Below are positions 34,669 to 42,572 of a DNA stretch of 52,660 nt, piece after piece. A model generated the notes under the pieces. That model was given only the letters and a program-made list of their open reading frames with translations, made no database searches and was not told the DNA's origin. Origin of the DNA: a virus. The position numbers were made by a program, and so were the translations under genes. Each line of letters begins with the position of its first letter. Within the stretch, counting starts at the first letter, position 1. The stretch is from positions 1 to 52,660 of IMG/VR virus record IMGVR_UViG_3300005537_000007, one strand, 5' to 3'.

Positions 34669-35459
34669 AAGACCATCCGTCCAAGGAGACGGTGACGATA
34701 GGGGATTCGACGCTGTATCTCGGTGACTGTCGCGAGATTATCCCGACGCTGTCAACCGTCGATCTCGTTGTGACGAGCCCACCCTATAACCTTGGTGCGG
34801 CCCCTTGGGCCAGACTCGGGCATTGGAAGCCGGGCGGCAAGTCAGGCGGTCGAGATAAGTGGAAGGTTGGCGCGAGCGGCCAAGCCGGTGTCAAATACGG
34901 CGTCCACATCGATGCATTGCCGTGGCCCGAGTACGTGGAGTGGCAGCGCGCCATTGTCTCGTTGCTCTGGAGCCGACTGTCCGATACCGGAGCGATTTTT
35001 TACAACCACAAACCGCGCGTGATCGGTAGCCGGGTATGGACGCCCTTTGAGCTAATCCCACCCGAAGTCTCGCTGAGGCAAATCGTTACCTGGGCGCGAC
35101 CGGGGGGCGTGAATTTCAACAAAACGGCATTTGTCTCAACGTCGGAATGGGTCATGTTGCTAGCGAGGGAGGCATTTCGCCTCAAGTCGCGTGGCGCATC
35201 CGGCCTTGGGGATGTCTGGCAGATGACGCCCGAGCGAAATGAGCATCCGGCGCCGTTTCCCGTAGAGTTGCCCAGGCGCGCGCTGGAGGCTACGGATGCG
35301 CCGGCCTGTCTTGATCCATTCATGGGAAGCGGGACAACCGGCGTCGCGTGTGCGCGTCTTAGGCGCCGATTTATCGGTATTGAGATTGATCCTCGCTATT
35401 TCGAAATGGCTTGCCGGCGAATCGAGGCTGAGCACGTGCAAGGGAGACTTTTGGCATGA
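34665..35459 (+). CDS. DNA methyltransferase, beta-class amino-MTase
   Basis: 264 residues from the GTG at 34665 (AAGGAG upstream). Motif IV TSPPYN near the N-terminus and motif I LDPFMGSGTTGVA near the C-terminus give the beta-class order. SPPY is typical of N4-cytosine enzymes but does not exclude N6-adenine. No cognate restriction endonuclease is visible, so it probably protects phage DNA or marks regulatory sites. Confidence 0.82.
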   Translation: MKDHPSKETVTIGDSTLYLGDCREIIPTLSTVDLVVTSPPYNLGAAPWARLGHWKPGGKSGGRDKWKVGASGQAGVKYGVHIDALPWPEYVEWQRAIVSLLWSRLSDTGAIFYNHKPRVIGSRVWTPFELIPPEVSLRQIVTWARPGGVNFNKTAFVSTSEWVMLLAREAFRLKSRGASGLGDVWQMTPERNEHPAPFPVELPRRALEATDAPACLDPFMGSGTTGVACARLRRRFIGIEIDPRYFEMACRRIEAEHVQGRLLA

Positions 35460-36103
35460 GCAACGTAGACCGGACCTCAAATCCCGTAAGCCTCCCGACT
35501 TGGGAGGAATGTAAAGCGAAGGTGGACGCCGAAATGGCTACGCCTCTAGAAGCATTCATCTATGAGAACGAGCCCGCTCTCACGGAAAAGGCGCAGGACT
35601 TCGTTCACAAGTGCATTCCGAACTACAGCCGGCGCGCTGATGAGCAATTTCGCGGAATGTTGGCTGCTCTGATTGCGTTCGTTCGAGCACCGGACGAGAC
35701 GTCTGCGACTTGCTGGGTATCTGTGAGCGACCAACTCCCGGAACTTGGCAAGCTGGTGATGATTTGCATCGGCGGGTTCATATCCATCGGTCAGCGCTTC
35801 GAACGCAATCGATGGGCCGATCTTGCGGGAGAGTTTTACGCTCGGTCTATCACGCACTGGATGCCAATCCCTGCAGGGCCTGGGTCATCTGTGGAACCGA
35901 CACCGCCTCACCCCGGCCCGTCGATCGCGAAAGCGTTTGCTAACTCGCCGCGACGGGTCGATGTGAAAGCCAGCGGTGAGCCTGTGTCATTACCGGAAGA
36001 ATCGGGATGTCGATGCGGCTGCTATTCGGGTGGCTGTGGCCGACCGGATGGGTGTCGATGCGGGCGTGAGTGCCCGTGCTACATCTCCGGTCGCGGAGCT
36101 TGA
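35456..36103 (+). CDS. DUF551-containing protein with Cys-rich tail
   Basis: 215 residues. CWVSVSDQLPELGKLVMIC...ITHWMPIP is a DUF551 domain (about 86-140), common in phages and of unknown function. The last 35 residues are very Cys-rich (CRCGCYSGGCG..GCRCGRECPC), suggesting metal binding. Overlaps the methylase by ATGA. Confidence 0.65.
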   Translation: MSNVDRTSNPVSLPTWEECKAKVDAEMATPLEAFIYENEPALTEKAQDFVHKCIPNYSRRADEQFRGMLAALIAFVRAPDETSATCWVSVSDQLPELGKLVMICIGGFISIGQRFERNRWADLAGEFYARSITHWMPIPAGPGSSVEPTPPHPGPSIAKAFANSPRRVDVKASGEPVSLPEESGCRCGCYSGGCGRPDGCRCGRECPCYISGRGA

Positions 36104-36127
36104 CACTCCCGTCACTTAACCTATACC
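36099..36127 (+). promoter_or_regulatory. Promoter-operator C before the TetR-like gene
   Basis: CTTGAC-ACTCCC-GTCACT (36099-36116) is a variant of the phage palindrome. TTGACA (36100-36105) is a consensus -35 inside it, with TATACC (36122-36127) 16 bp downstream, close to the ATG at 36139. Binding here would block the promoter, consistent with autoregulation. Confidence 0.6.
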
Positions 36128-36138
36128 GTATACAAACC

Positions 36139-36432
36139 ATGCTGAAAGACACTATTCTCGGGGCGGCTGTGCAGCTCGCGCGCAAATGCGGCTACCAGAA
36201 TCTAACACGGCTCAACGTGGCGCACGCCGCCGAATGCGGCACAGGGACTGTCAACTATCATTATGCGTCCATGGACTTACTACGCACCGCCGTTGTTGAG
36301 TACGCCATCCAACATGAAATATTACCCATCATCGCGGAAGCACTCACGGCTCACCACGGGGCAACACAGAATATATCCGATGCGCTGAGGCGAAAGACAG
36401 CCCGCGAATTGTCCGGCATCGACCGATTGTAG
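36139..36432 (+). CDS. TetR-like DNA-binding protein (HTH domain only)
   Basis: 97 residues. TILGAAVQLARKCGYQNLTRLNVAHAAECGTGTVNYHYASMDLLRTAVV aligns with the TetR N-terminal helix-turn-helix, including the recognition helix before the NYHY turn. Only about 40 residues follow, so the usual ligand-binding domain is missing. Its own promoter overlaps a palindrome repeated at least eight times elsewhere, which makes it the best candidate regulator of those sites. The ATG is chosen because upstream frame residues are not domain-like. Confidence 0.8.
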   Translation: MLKDTILGAAVQLARKCGYQNLTRLNVAHAAECGTGTVNYHYASMDLLRTAVVEYAIQHEILPIIAEALTAHHGATQNISDALRRKTARELSGIDRL

Positions 36433-36445
36433 CCGACTTCCTCCA

Positions 36446-38881
36446 ATGCGCGACACGCGCTTACTCGATGCCCTGGCATCATACCGCGGCTTCGTAGTCT
36501 ATCGCTTGCGCCCTGGCTCGAGCGGCAAGCTCGACAAGGTGCCGGTCGATCCGCGCACCGGTCGTAACTGCGACTGGATGAGCCCCAACTCGTGGATGTA
36601 CCCCCACGAAGCACTCCTGGCCGCCCAGGCACTCGGGCCGGACTACGGCGTGGGGCTTGTGCTCATCCCCGATTGCAACCTGTTCGTGGTCGATCTGGAC
36701 GCGGCACGCGATCCGGCCGGCGGCTGGCTCCCCCACGTGAGGGCATTCGAGGAAATGTTCCGTGGCGGCTACCTCGAGACGAGCGTATCCGGTACCGGGC
36801 GGCACATCGTGGTGCGTGTTCAGACCGCGCTTCTACCGGCGCACAGGACGCGCAACGCGGACTTCCGCATGGAGGCCTACTCGCAGGCCCGATTCCTGGC
36901 AATCACCGGCCTGGACGCGGCGGGCTCGCTCGAGCACGATTTTACCGCCGTCGCGCAACGGTGGCTGGCGCAATACTTCCCACCCACCGAAGCCCCCGCG
37001 GCGGGGGAGTGGCACGAAGGCCCGGTAATCCCGTGGGAGCACCCCCTGACCGATGCCGAGCTGATCGAGCGCGCGTGCCGCTCAAGCAGCCCTCGGGCCA
37101 TCTGGGGCGGCCGGGCGGCCTTCACCGACCTGTGGACAGGCAACGTCGAAATCCTGCACCGCGTGTTCCCATCACAGACCGGCCAAGCCTACGACGGCTC
37201 CGCGGCAGACCAAGCGTTGGCCAACCACCTAGCGTTCTGGACTCGCAACGATTGCCCGCGCATGGAATCGCTGATCAAGCAGTCAGGGCTCGCGCGCGAT
37301 AAACACCATCGGCCGGACTACATGCGACGCACCATCCTGGCCGCTTGCGCAAGCCAGACGGAGTGGTACACTGGCGGGGCAGTAAGCAACCCGCTGACGC
37401 TGGGCACGGGCACGGATGACATAGGTGTCGCAACACCAAACCCAGCACTTACTATCCAGCTCGTTGGAGCGCCCCCGCAAACGATAGATACGGCACCCGT
37501 AGGTGCCTCACTGGTGGGACCGCCGGCAGGGGCGCTCCAACCGGGCGAGCTGCCTGAGCCCGGCTCCTACATGGCAATCAGCCGTTGCCGCGATCACTTC
37601 GCCGGCTACAAATACGTCAAGAGCATCGAACGTATCCAACTACCGGACGGCACCACGCAGAACAAGTCGCAGTTCGATGCGATGCGCGGGAGTTGCAAAT
37701 GGGCGATGGAACCGGATGGCTCCAAACCCTCCAGCTCCGCGTGGGACTGTTATCTGTTCAATCAAATTTACGCGTTTGACCGTGTTGACGGTCAGTACTT
37801 TAGCCCGCGCGATCCCACGGGGTGCGTGCGAAAGAAGGACGGTCAAACCGAAGTTAACTGTTACGCGCCGCTGGAGATACGCCGCGCGGAAGGCGACCCC
37901 ACGCCGTTCATTCAACACGTGCAACGCCTGTTGCCGCACGACTGGCAACTCATGATTTACACGTTGGCTGCACGCGTGAAATTTCAAGGTGTCAAGTTCA
38001 TGTGGGCGCCATTCCTCCAGGGCACCAAAGGCAATGGTAAAACGCTGCTGGCCAAGATTCTAGAATACTCCATCGGTAAACGTTACGTGCATTGGCCCAA
38101 GTCGGATCAATTGGACGAAAAATTCAACGCCGTACTGACTGACAAAATCATCATCATCGTGGATGAGATGCCGCGCAATGCGTTGGACATAGAGCCGGTA
38201 CTCAACTCGTTGGTGACGGCCACGAGCTTGGAAGTACGGCCGATGTACGCTGAGAAAATCATGCGCGACGTTTGCTTCAACATGATGTTTATCAGCAACC
38301 ACCGCACCAGCCTCCAGTGTGATCCGGACCAACGTCGTTATGCACCGTTCTTCTGCGCGCAGCAACACAAGGCTGACCTTGCGCGTGATGGGCTCACCGT
38401 AGAATACTTTCAGTGGTTTCGAGACTGGTTGGAAAATCGAGATGGATTCGCCATATGCGCCCACTACCTCAGCACTCTGCACATTCCTCGTGAGTATCAT
38501 CCTGACGTGTCTATACGTGCACCTGAGACCTCCTCCACATACGCGGCCTATCGTGCTAGCTACACGCCTGCGGAACAGGAGATTCTTGCGGCAGTTGAGG
38601 AAGCTCGCCCAGGTTTCCGCAACGGTTGGCTGTCATCTCACGCGGCGGATATGGTGTGGGCTCAAGCGGGTCGCGCGCGACATCTGCCGTTGAACACACG
38701 CCGTCAGATTATCGAAGGACTAGGTTATGTTCCACACCCGTCGCTACCGGATGGCTTGGCAACGCAGACGCTTCCAGACGGCACTCGACCACGTTTATAC
38801 CTACGTGAGGATCACCCGTGGAATACGACGATGGTCACAGCAGCACAGGTGGTAACGGGTTACCTGGAGTCACAGAAATGA
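36446..38881 (+). CDS. PrimPol-helicase (NrS-1-like, DUF5906)
   Basis: 811 residues. N-terminal primase-polymerase part with FVVDLDAARD (D83, D85) and SVSGTGRHIVV (His about 120). The C-terminal SF3-like helicase begins near residue 525: QGTKGNGKTLLAK (Walker A), IIIIVDEMPR (Walker B) and FISNHRTSLQ (sensor I). Such proteins prime and unwind at the fork. Placed just after the TetR-like gene and probably cotranscribed with it. Confidence 0.85.
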   Translation: MRDTRLLDALASYRGFVVYRLRPGSSGKLDKVPVDPRTGRNCDWMSPNSWMYPHEALLAAQALGPDYGVGLVLIPDCNLFVVDLDAARDPAGGWLPHVRAFEEMFRGGYLETSVSGTGRHIVVRVQTALLPAHRTRNADFRMEAYSQARFLAITGLDAAGSLEHDFTAVAQRWLAQYFPPTEAPAAGEWHEGPVIPWEHPLTDAELIERACRSSSPRAIWGGRAAFTDLWTGNVEILHRVFPSQTGQAYDGSAADQALANHLAFWTRNDCPRMESLIKQSGLARDKHHRPDYMRRTILAACASQTEWYTGGAVSNPLTLGTGTDDIGVATPNPALTIQLVGAPPQTIDTAPVGASLVGPPAGALQPGELPEPGSYMAISRCRDHFAGYKYVKSIERIQLPDGTTQNKSQFDAMRGSCKWAMEPDGSKPSSSAWDCYLFNQIYAFDRVDGQYFSPRDPTGCVRKKDGQTEVNCYAPLEIRRAEGDPTPFIQHVQRLLPHDWQLMIYTLAARVKFQGVKFMWAPFLQGTKGNGKTLLAKILEYSIGKRYVHWPKSDQLDEKFNAVLTDKIIIIVDEMPRNALDIEPVLNSLVTATSLEVRPMYAEKIMRDVCFNMMFISNHRTSLQCDPDQRRYAPFFCAQQHKADLARDGLTVEYFQWFRDWLENRDGFAICAHYLSTLHIPREYHPDVSIRAPETSSTYAAYRASYTPAEQEILAAVEEARPGFRNGWLSSHAADMVWAQAGRARHLPLNTRRQIIEGLGYVPHPSLPDGLATQTLPDGTRPRLYLREDHPWNTTMVTAAQVVTGYLESQK

Positions 38882-39093
38882 GATATCGAATCGCCTACCC
38901 CACCCGTCGTCGCCACCCGCTAGCGCATCGACGTAAACCAGCGAGGCTTGAGACACAACTCAAGCAGTTGGGTATCGCTGAAAGTCCCGCGCAACGACCG
39001 GTGTTGGCCCCCGTGGATCGTTGGGCGTTACGTGCTTATCGCAACGAGTTCGGAGTGGTCACTCTAACGGGCCAAATCGTGCCGATGTATTGA
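38878..39093 (+). CDS. Small basic hypothetical protein (71 aa)
   Basis: MRYRIAYPTRRRHPLAHRRKPARLETQLKQLG...WALRAYRNEFGVVTLTGQIVPMY. ATGA overlap with the PrimPol gene. Very basic N-terminus, probably nucleic-acid binding. Last gene of the rightward replication operon. Confidence 0.6.
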   Translation: MRYRIAYPTRRRHPLAHRRKPARLETQLKQLGIAESPAQRPVLAPVDRWALRAYRNEFGVVTLTGQIVPMY

Positions 39094-39176
39094 TGGCTGG
39101 GGCTGGAGGATTCGAACCCCCGCCGCTCGGCCCTTGTGGCCGACGGTTCCGAGCTGCACCCACCTGTGCCGCCCCA
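39094..39176 (-). tRNA. tRNA-like element, possibly degenerate
   Basis: Leftward, the 3' half has a good T arm (GGGGG-TTCGAAT-CCTCC), an acceptor 3' strand AGCCCCA pairing with TGGGGC at the 5' end, and an encoded CCA. GCAC-AGGTGG-GTGC gives a D arm. The middle is abnormal: TCGGC-CACAAGG-GCCGA can form a stem with a 7-base loop but lacks U33 (anticodon would be CAA), and extra bases lie before it. It could be a degraded type II tRNA. It follows a leftward small-gene operon. Confidence 0.4.
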
Positions 39177-39302
39177 TAGACTTACCGTGGGTGCTGATCG
39201 CCGAGCGCGACGGCCCAAGCAATCAACGCCAACATAATAGAATGCTTTTTCGGGCCGCGCTTGCCGCAGCCCTCACATACAACCCAACTACAACGGTCAC
39301 GC

Positions 39303-39422
39303 TCAGTGCGTATCGTCAGCCGGCGGTGCGGGCAACGTTGAGCGTTTGAGGAACGTTCCGGTGCAGTAGATGAACGCGGCATAGGCAACGATAACCGCCA
39401 AAACAATGAGTGCTTTAACCAT
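39303..39422 (-). CDS. Single-TM small protein (39 aa)
   Basis: MVKALIVLAVIVAYAAFIY is a membrane helix, followed by CTGTFLKRSTLPAPPADDTH. First gene after leftward promoter D. Similar to tiny phage membrane proteins that may act at the envelope. Confidence 0.6.
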   Translation of the reverse strand: MVKALIVLAVIVAYAAFIYCTGTFLKRSTLPAPPADDTH

Positions 39423-39445
39423 GCGGCCCCCGATCTGATATCGGG

Positions 39446-39475
39446 AGCCTAGCGCCGACTGACGGGAGAGTCAAC
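39446..39475 (-). promoter_or_regulatory. Leftward promoter-operator D
   Basis: TTGACT (39474-39469), 17 bp, TAGGCT (39451-39446). Operator variant ACTGAC-GGGAGA-GTCAAC (39458-39475) overlaps the -35 and part of the spacer. A second inverted repeat, CCCGAT-CTGAT-ATCGGG, lies at 39429-39445 just downstream, near the expected transcription start. Confidence 0.55.
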
Positions 39476-39689
39476 CCGCATCCGTGGCGACGACGGGCGG
39501 CGGGTCGGGGAAGTACCCGGCGACCTCACGAAATTCCTGCACATCATCCGTTGTCTGCACCCCGGTGGAACGCGCGGTCTCATTCACCTTGTGCATCCAC
39601 GCAGTCAGTGCGGGCGTGGGTGTCTCGTTGGGGGGCCGATCCACTCGCAGTTCAACTGCTGCAATTGATTGTGCTGCCGTCAATCCCAT
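39471..39689 (-). CDS. Small hypothetical protein (72 aa)
   Basis: MGLTAAQSIAAVELRVDRPPNETPTPALTAWMHKVNETARSTG...FPDPPPVVATDAG. Starts three bases after the preceding stop. Its 3' end overlaps promoter D. No family recognised. Confidence 0.55.
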   Translation of the reverse strand: MGLTAAQSIAAVELRVDRPPNETPTPALTAWMHKVNETARSTGVQTTDDVQEFREVAGYFPDPPPVVATDAG

Positions 39690-39692
39690 GGT

Positions 39693-39872
39693 TTAGTCCG
39701 CCTGTCGCCGTGTGGTGAAGCCCGCAGTATATAGCATCGACGGTGGGGGCGGCGCAATCGCTGGGGTTTTGCCCAGCGCGTACTGCACTAACGGGCACGT
39801 ATCACCATCGACACCGGTCAACTCCTCGCGGGTCGCGGCGCGACGGGCCATGTACTGTTCGAGCGTTTCCAC
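39693..39872 (-). CDS. Small hypothetical protein (59 aa)
   Basis: GTG start with AGGAG at good spacing. VETLEQYMARRAATREELTGVDGDTCPLVQYALGKTPA... then Pro-rich. Part of a tight leftward string of small genes. Confidence 0.58.
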   Translation of the reverse strand: METLEQYMARRAATREELTGVDGDTCPLVQYALGKTPAIAPPPPSMLYTAGFTTRRQAD

Positions 39873-39950
39873 GGGGTGACTCCTGCGTTATTCGATGGTG
39901 CGCATCGTAGTGCTGCAAGCGAGACTCGTCCGTGAACCTCGCCGCAGTTT

Positions 39951-40142
39951 TCACACTCCACGTCGTTCTAACTCCGCCTTAAGTAAAGCTGCCGCCGTCC
40001 CCAGGTTACAGTTGAGTGCTTCCATGAGTTCCTTGCACGCCCAACCGAACGCAGCGGCCGACTCAGGCCCCGGCAACGCGGCCACGGTGACGTAGGTCGT
40101 TACCGCGTGACTGAGCGCCACCTGAACGAACCCGGCGTTCAC
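39951..40142 (-). CDS. Small hypothetical helical protein (63 aa)
   Basis: GTG start overlaps the upstream stop (GTGA). Sequence NAGFVQVALSHAVTTYVTVAALPGPESAAAFGWACKELMEALNCNLGTAAALLKAELERRGV, mostly helical and with two Cys. No family recognised. Confidence 0.55.
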   Translation of the reverse strand: MNAGFVQVALSHAVTTYVTVAALPGPESAAAFGWACKELMEALNCNLGTAAALLKAELERRGV

Positions 40143-40867
40143 GGCCCACCCCCGGTATGCGGCGCCACACCCGCCATCGCCGGTCGATTCAGCAGCACGC
40201 GGCCCACTCGGGTGCGCGCGGGGCCTCGATCAGGCGGCCGGGCTCGCGCGGTGGTCTCGGCGGGTTCTCCCTCGTCGCCCAGGCCATCCAGCAGGGCCTG
40301 TAGATCCTCCAGGATCGCCTCCAGCAATTCTCGAGCTGCGGCTGGATCCACACGCGCCTGCCGCTCTATCGCCCGCTGTAGGCCCTCAGAATTGCGCTGG
40401 ATCTGCCGCGCCACCCGGTCGGTTGGCTCCTGGGGCTGTCCGGCGCGCCGCAGGGAGTCTTTCGTCGCAGTCTCGGGGTCCACGGTGCGCAGGTCGCCGC
40501 CGGCCCTCACGTAGCCCACGAGGGTCGCCTTCGCCGTGCGGGCGAACCCGCTACGACTGTTCCGTGCCAGCATCCGGCGGCGCCGCTCGTCGCGCGGTAG
40601 CTCGAGATCATCGGCGATATCCTCCGTGACCACTCCACGCAGCACTGCGGCGTACAACGGCGCCTCGATCCGCTCGAGCGCCGCCAGCTGTGTTTCCGCG
40701 CTCATGGGTCGTCCACGCCCACGTGGGGTTCCAAGCTGTGCTTGCACCGCTACCAGCAACACGCGCAAGTAAGTGAGCCCACCACCTTGCGAGGCTACAA
40801 CGTGGGAAGTGTGATCACGGGCCAATTGCTCCACCTGGGCCTCGGTCATGACGTACTTGGATTTCAT
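40139..40867 (-). CDS. Hypothetical regulatory-looking protein (242 aa)
   Basis: The start is taken at MKSKYVMTEAQ because the upstream frame overlaps operator E. Helical, with a very basic centre (LELPRDERRRRMLARNSRSGFARTAKATLVGYVRAGGDL) and an Arg/Pro-rich tail. The basic segment resembles N- or C-terminal parts of phage proteins with an RN-R-NFARTA-T pattern, but no function is known to me. Operator E lies 20 bp upstream of its start. Confidence 0.6.
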   Translation of the reverse strand: MKSKYVMTEAQVEQLARDHTSHVVASQGGGLTYLRVLLVAVQAQLGTPRGRGRPMSAETQLAALERIEAPLYAAVLRGVVTEDIADDLELPRDERRRRMLARNSRSGFARTAKATLVGYVRAGGDLRTVDPETATKDSLRRAGQPQEPTDRVARQIQRNSEGLQRAIERQARVDPAAARELLEAILEDLQALLDGLGDEGEPAETTARARPPDRGPARTRVGRVLLNRPAMAGVAPHTGGGP

Positions 40868-40886
40868 GTTCAGTACTCTCAACAAC

Positions 40887-40904
40887 ACTGACGGATGTGT
40901 CAGC
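40887..40904. promoter_or_regulatory. Operator E (palindrome variant)
   Basis: ACTGAC-GGATGT-GTCAGC, one base from the perfect palindrome. It lies just upstream of the leftward gene starting at 40867. No good -35/-10 pair frames it, so it may act from a downstream position. Confidence 0.6.
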
Positions 40905-40990
40905 ACACTGAGATATGCAGGAGGCGTGCCAGCGCGTTGCGTAGCAATACACACACTTAACTTGCTACAGCTGTAGCGTTGCGCTGCAAT

Positions 40991-41008
40991 ACTGACCGAC
41001 TCGTCAGT
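40991..41008. promoter_or_regulatory. Operator F (perfect palindrome)
   Basis: ACTGAC-CGACTC-GTCAGT, between the terminator at 41049-41076 and the gene at 40867. A second dyad, CTACAG-CTGTAG (about 40965-40976), lies 15 bp away. The flanking hexamers (GCATTT/TATTGC leftward) are weak as a promoter. Confidence 0.62.
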
Positions 41009-41048
41009 AAATGCTACATAACACTACAACCGTATTATCGTTGAACAT

Positions 41049-41076
41049 AAAAAAAGCCCCGGTTGTGAGCCGGGGC
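41049..41076 (-). terminator. Intrinsic terminator of the 42.7-41.1 kb leftward operon
   Basis: Leftward reading: GCCCCGG (41076-41070), 7-base loop, CCGGGGC (41062-41056), then seven T (41055-41049). A 7-bp all-GC stem with U-tract, about 45 bp past the stop of the last gene (41121). Confidence 0.9.
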
Positions 41077-41120
41077 AAAGAACGTTGGCCAGTCGCGGAC
41101 CCAACGTTCAGGGGGTCAAT

Positions 41121-41273
41121 TCAATTGTAGCGACTGTTCAAGTAATCCACAAATGTTTCTACATCGGATGGAGACCAATCGCGGCCATCTCGAATGAACA
41201 CAGCATCGGGAATGTCCACGCTGCGAAATTCCCACTCGCCCAAATTGCGCAGGTAGCGTGCTTTCCATTTCAT
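41121..41273 (-). CDS. Small hypothetical protein (50 aa)
   Basis: MKWKARYLRNLGEWEFRSVDIPDAVFIRDGRDWSPSDVETFVDYLNSRYN, with GAGGTG upstream and ATGA overlap with the lipoprotein gene. Last gene before the terminator. Confidence 0.62.
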   Translation of the reverse strand: MKWKARYLRNLGEWEFRSVDIPDAVFIRDGRDWSPSDVETFVDYLNSRYN

Positions 41274-41755
41274 ATCGGGCACCTCGTGCCGCTCGGCCGG
41301 ATTCCTTCGCGGAAATTGCGAGCCACCGCGGCACCTGAATAGACGAATGACACAACGTACCATGTCTGACGTGCGATCTTCCACGCGCGCATGCTATCCG
41401 GGTGTTCGACGCTCTCGCGGGCTACCTGCACATCGAGCCACGAGGAGACAAACGAGTGAACGCCCGCCATCAGCGCGTTGACGGCGATCACCTTCGATTC
41501 GGAGGGATGCGGCCCGCCGTACATCAGCCGCGCCAATGGGTCGCCTTCGAAATAACACACGGGATGCCGCGCGATCTGAACGGTTTGTGCGGTGTCCACG
41601 GTGTCTAAAGCTTGCCACACGGCTTCCTGGTATTGCGAGGAGCGCTCGCTAGGCTGCAACGGCATGGGCAGCATAGCGCAACCGGGCAGCAGGAGTTGAA
41701 TGAGCAACACGGCCAGAATCGCACCGATGTAGTAATAGCGTTCGTGGATGCGCAC
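41270..41755 (-). CDS. Phage lipoprotein
   Basis: 161 residues from a GTG behind GGAG. A basic N-terminus, hydrophobic core and lipobox LLLPGC predict lipidation. The mature part (TVDTAQTVQIARHPVCYFEGDPLARLMYGGPHPSESKVIAVNALMAGVHSFVSSWL...) resembles lipoproteins common in small-gene regions of phages; a superinfection-exclusion or envelope role is only a guess. Confidence 0.72.
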   Translation of the reverse strand: MRIHERYYYIGAILAVLLIQLLLPGCAMLPMPLQPSERSSQYQEAVWQALDTVDTAQTVQIARHPVCYFEGDPLARLMYGGPHPSESKVIAVNALMAGVHSFVSSWLDVQVARESVEHPDSMRAWKIARQTWYVVSFVYSGAAVARNFREGIRPSGTRCPI

Positions 41756-41757
41756 GG

Positions 41758-41973
41758 TTATATCTCCAGTGGGATAACATCGACCCAAGCCCCCAAGGGT
41801 GCAAGATGATACACCGTCGCTCGCGCGAGATGCACATCGGCTAACGGCACATACATCTCTGCGTTCCATAAAGGGCCTACAAACAACTTCCATTTGTGTC
41901 GAATTGCCGTTTCTACGAAACCCAAGCGTGTATCTACACAGATCGATGGTGGTGTGTCGTTCAGGCGTATCAT
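41758..41973 (-). CDS. Small hypothetical protein (71 aa)
   Basis: MIRLNDTPPSICVDTRLGFVETAIRHKWKLFVGPLWNAEMYVPLADVHLARATVYH... Ribosome-like GGGTGATGC precedes the ATG. Its stop region carries the ribosome site of the lipoprotein gene. Family unknown. Confidence 0.58.
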   Translation of the reverse strand: MIRLNDTPPSICVDTRLGFVETAIRHKWKLFVGPLWNAEMYVPLADVHLARATVYHLAPLGAWVDVIPLEI

Positions 41974-41976
41974 GCA

Positions 41977-42336
41977 TCACCCGATGAAGAAACAACTACC
42001 CAGGAACGCTATCCGCACATCCGCGCGATCTCGATGAGCGTAATACGCGTCATTTAGAAACTGCAGTGCGCTCAATCGAGACACCCGAACATACGCGGCC
42101 ACGCGGAATGCCGGGCCAAATTCGACTTTAGGCGGAGCGAACTGGTCAACGTGTACGTGAAACGTGCGACCGCTGGAGTTGTGTATCAGTCGGCACGCCT
42201 CTTCATAATCCACGTGGAAGACTCGGATCGTTTCGGCACCATTAAGCTGGTGGATCGAGTCGGTTGTTTCCTTGCCTTCCACGGTGAGAATGTTCGCCTT
42301 GCCACCCTCTGACGGAGCTACACAATACATGCTCAT
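41977..42336 (-). CDS. Hypothetical protein (119 aa)
   Basis: MSMYCVAPSEGGKANILTVEGKETTDSIHQ...FHVDYEEACRLIHNSSGRTFHVHVDQFAPPKVEFGP. Start chosen at the ATG overlapping the upstream stop (ATGA). Alternating strands; family unknown. Confidence 0.58.
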   Translation of the reverse strand: MSMYCVAPSEGGKANILTVEGKETTDSIHQLNGAETIRVFHVDYEEACRLIHNSSGRTFHVHVDQFAPPKVEFGPAFRVAAYVRVSRLSALQFLNDAYYAHRDRADVRIAFLGSCFFIG

Positions 42337-42387
42337 GGCAACAGGCCCCACCGCGGGCTGGTGCGCATCACATGGACGTGGTGTCTG
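42331..42387 (+). repeat. 57-bp imperfect direct repeat, copy 1
   Basis: About 51 of 57 bases match 42516-42572. Each copy encodes (leftward) the end of one gene and the start of the next, so two neighbouring proteins share a C-terminal HVMRTSPRW-LLP tail. Confidence 0.75.
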
Positions 42388-42521
42388 CGCAATTGCTTGG
42401 AATATCGGTACAGGTTACGCGCAAGCTCCAGATTGAAGAACGGGTTGCGCTGGTTCCAAGCCCGCACACGTTCGCGGAAATCCGAAGACACCGCACCCCG
42501 CATCACGGTGCGACCGCTCAT
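42333..42521 (-). CDS. Small hypothetical protein with shared tail (62 aa)
   Basis: MSGRTVMRGAVSSDFRERVRAWNQRNPFFNLELARNLYRYSKQLRRHHVHVMRTSPRWGLLP. Its last 14 residues nearly repeat those of the next gene upstream. Start overlaps the upstream stop (ATGA). Confidence 0.55.
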   Translation of the reverse strand: MSGRTVMRGAVSSDFRERVRAWNQRNPFFNLELARNLYRYSKQLRRHHVHVMRTSPRWGLLP

Positions 42522-42572
42522 GGCAGCAGACTCCACCGCGGGCTGGTGCGCATCACATGGATGCGGTGTCCG
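42516..42572 (+). repeat. 57-bp imperfect direct repeat, copy 2
   Basis: Partner of 42331-42387, 185 bp away. The pattern suggests local duplication of a gene end together with the next ribosome site and start. Confidence 0.75.

Noticed and set aside
39094-39176. tRNA on the plus strand with anticodon TGT or GTG
   Set aside because: The T-loop consensus TTCGAAT and the CCA end fit only the minus strand.
39182-39302. Leftward frame with CSWVVCEGCGKRG (possible zinc motif)
   Set aside because: No credible start; the only starts lie inside the 39-aa membrane-protein gene in another frame.
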